Positions 62,367 to 64,000 of a DNA stretch of 64,000 nucleotides are shown one piece after another. Position numbers and translations under genes: made by a program. This stretch comes from Marsupella aquatica (lineage: Eukaryota > Marchantiophyta), in contig OZ316895.1 in NCBI GenBank assembly GCA_973895155.1, positions 5,766,001-5,830,000 of the forward strand, given 5' to 3'. Position 1 is the first letter of the stretch. The number at the start of each line of letters is the position of its first letter. The notes below the pieces were generated by a model, which was not told the DNA's origin, did no database searches, and saw only the letters and a program-made list of their open reading frames with translations.

Positions 62367-62605
62367 ACACGAGTCTTCACACACAAAAGCAATTTAGATG
62401 GTTGGATTCAAAACATCTAACGGTATGAAAGTTCATTAAGAGACCACACGAGTATTCACACCCAAAAGGTAACTGGATGGTTGGATCCAGACCATCTAAC
62501 GGTTCATTTTCACTTGAGAGTCCAGATGAGCCTTCACACGCGTCTTCACACACAGAATGGATGTAGATGGGTTGATCCAAACCATCTAATCAAACGGCTG
62601 GGCAT
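62367..62605 (+). repeat. Tandem array, about 90-bp period, three units
   Basis: Units share GTCTTCACACACA, GGATGGTTGGATCCA and ACCATCTAACGGTT, with decay in the outer units. Confidence 0.75.
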
Positions 62606-63559
62606 TTACGGGGTGATGTGGAATTTTGACAGAATTTTCAGATTTCAGGAAGCCTCTAACTGGACCCGTAAATATTACCAAATTTACAAGGCATATTTAT
62701 TAACATTTGAAGTACTTTGATGTAAAACCATGCTTTATTCTGTGTATAAAGCAAAAATATAAAATCTAGAGAAGTGTTTTTTGGAAGATGAAGCTTGGAT
62801 GGACCGAAATGTAGTCCCTATCCGTCCCCATGGTCAATGTACACTGGTTAGGAAGTTTTACACCAGAAAAGAAAAAGGGACAAGCTGCATTTTGGATAGA
62901 ATTCAAATGTGAGAGTTCCATTGATGACTTGAAGATCCTGTGGAGCAAGTCCTCAAGATATCAAGTTTCATTTTTGAAATGTTGTATGCTTAGTGTAATG
63001 TTGTCTCGACAGGCTCAGGAATGTTGCCTGAAGACGATTGAAGCTTCTTGGTCTCAGCCCAATTCAAAGCCAGTCAAAATAGATCACTGAGGTGTGATCC
63101 ACAAGTCACTTTTTGAGTCAAAAGTGTAAAAGTGCTATCTGACTGAAATATGATATGCTAATAAAGTACATCCAAGCTTGTCAGTCAACATGTAGGCTTC
63201 ACAACCAACATGCCAGCCCATCCGGGTTTCAGGTTTTAGATGGGATTGTCTGAAATGAAAAAAATACTAACTGAGCTTGTGCAGTGTTGTGGTTGGGCTA
63301 ACCTGATGGTTCCTACAGTACTTATGAGCACCCACCTAACAATGTTTCATTTCTGTGCAATGTTTGCACATTTTGCTGCCAGGTGAAGTGGCTTGCAAAT
63401 CTAGTAACATGTTTATAGCGGATTGTGGTTCAAAAGGCCTTGGAAAAGGAGGGTTTGGGCTCATGTTTTGGAAGGTCTATATAGCCCATAATGCTCTGAT
63501 AACAGAACAATAATACACTTAAGGGCCTAATATATATGTTTGTCTTTAACTAGGTCCAG
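62606..63559. other. Non-coding interval
   Basis: No supported gene; the 86-codon frame at 62830-63090 has no recognised domain. Confidence 0.4.
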
Positions 63560-64000
63560 GAAATGTAGATGAGAAGTTTTGTAATAACTTAAGTAAATGT
63601 TGACTGGTGCTGTCTTTCCATTTATCACTATGGGTATTAAGAATGATCAAAGAGGGTTTCAAGAAATTTTGGTGACTTATTCTCCAAATGCAATGATCTG
63701 AACCTACATAGATCTAATGGTCATAATTTGACTTTATAGGTAAGTCAGTTTTTCTAGGCAAAGCGAATTAAGAATGATACAAGTACATTTGAAAGAAGTT
63801 TTTGTGACTTGTTTGCCAAAATCAACATCTGACTGTACATAGATAAAATGGTTATAACGTGTCCCTACAAGTAAAGTACACAGTTTTGCTAGGCATAGAG
63901 TATCTTCTTGGTAAATGCTTTGAAAACCTTCAGAGAAAAACTAACTATGGGCACTAAGAATTATACAAAAAGGTGTTTCAGTGACTTATCAGCCAAATCC
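63560..64000 (+). repeat. Degenerate tandem array, about 150-bp period, running off the window
   Basis: Landmarks recurring at about 63620, 63765 and 63940 include GGGTATTAAGAATGATCAAA / CGAATTAAGAATGATACAAG / GGGCACTAAGAATTATACAA followed by GTGACTTATTCTCCAAAT-type sequence. The array continues past 64000. Confidence 0.65.

Overview
The window is nuclear DNA of a land plant. It carries a plastid-targeted GapCp-type GAPDH, a plant-type TFIIE-alpha, a plant-type MO25/CAB39 scaffold protein, a plastid CAAD/CURT1-type membrane protein, GT-AG introns of roughly 90-1300 bp, a tRNA-Glu, and Copia elements primed by initiator tRNA-Met. A non-seed plant (bryophyte or similar) is my best guess because the GapCp gene has no introns and the repeats are unfamiliar, but the species cannot be read from the sequence.

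Layout. 1-2564: one end of a CACTA-like DNA transposon with subterminal TCGGA repeats, inserted into the gag of a minus-strand Copia element whose leader and LTR follow. 4802-6124: intronless GapCp gene (minus). 6.5-17 kb: mostly non-coding, full of short degenerate tandem duplications, with one small plausible ORF at 13970. 17013-20614: TFIIE-alpha, eight exons (minus). 22.98-23.24 kb: first copy of a tRNA-related SINE-like repeat (second copy at 61.14-61.39 kb). 24317-27864: nine-exon gene with transit peptide, CAAD-like membrane domain and a coiled coil built from repeated exons. 29.0-29.7 kb: unidentified coding-like blocks (minus). 30.24-32.23 kb: a foldback element with about 400 bp inverted arms containing 54-bp minisatellite units, a captured two-exon gene fragment in the centre and a 286-bp MITE in one arm. 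34.9-36.3 kb: decayed tyrosine recombinase of Crypton/DUF3504 type. 38.2-41.6 kb: degenerate tandem array leading into the MO25 promoter. 42941-48022: MO25, eleven exons. 49942-50014: tRNA-Glu(CTC). 50727-59252: an old plus-strand Copia, mostly deleted, split by a younger complete minus-strand Copia (52667-58764, 421-bp LTRs, 5-bp target duplication ACTTA). 59.3-64 kb: non-coding with three tandem arrays and the second SINE copy.

The host genes are unrelated housekeeping functions (plastid glycolysis, Pol II initiation, kinase scaffolding, plastid membrane) and form no pathway. The most unusual items are the Crypton-like recombinase relic, the foldback element carrying a spliced gene fragment, the SINE-like family and the exon-repeat coiled coil of the CAAD-domain gene. 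All gene models, domain calls and repeat boundaries were made by eye; no database search was run.
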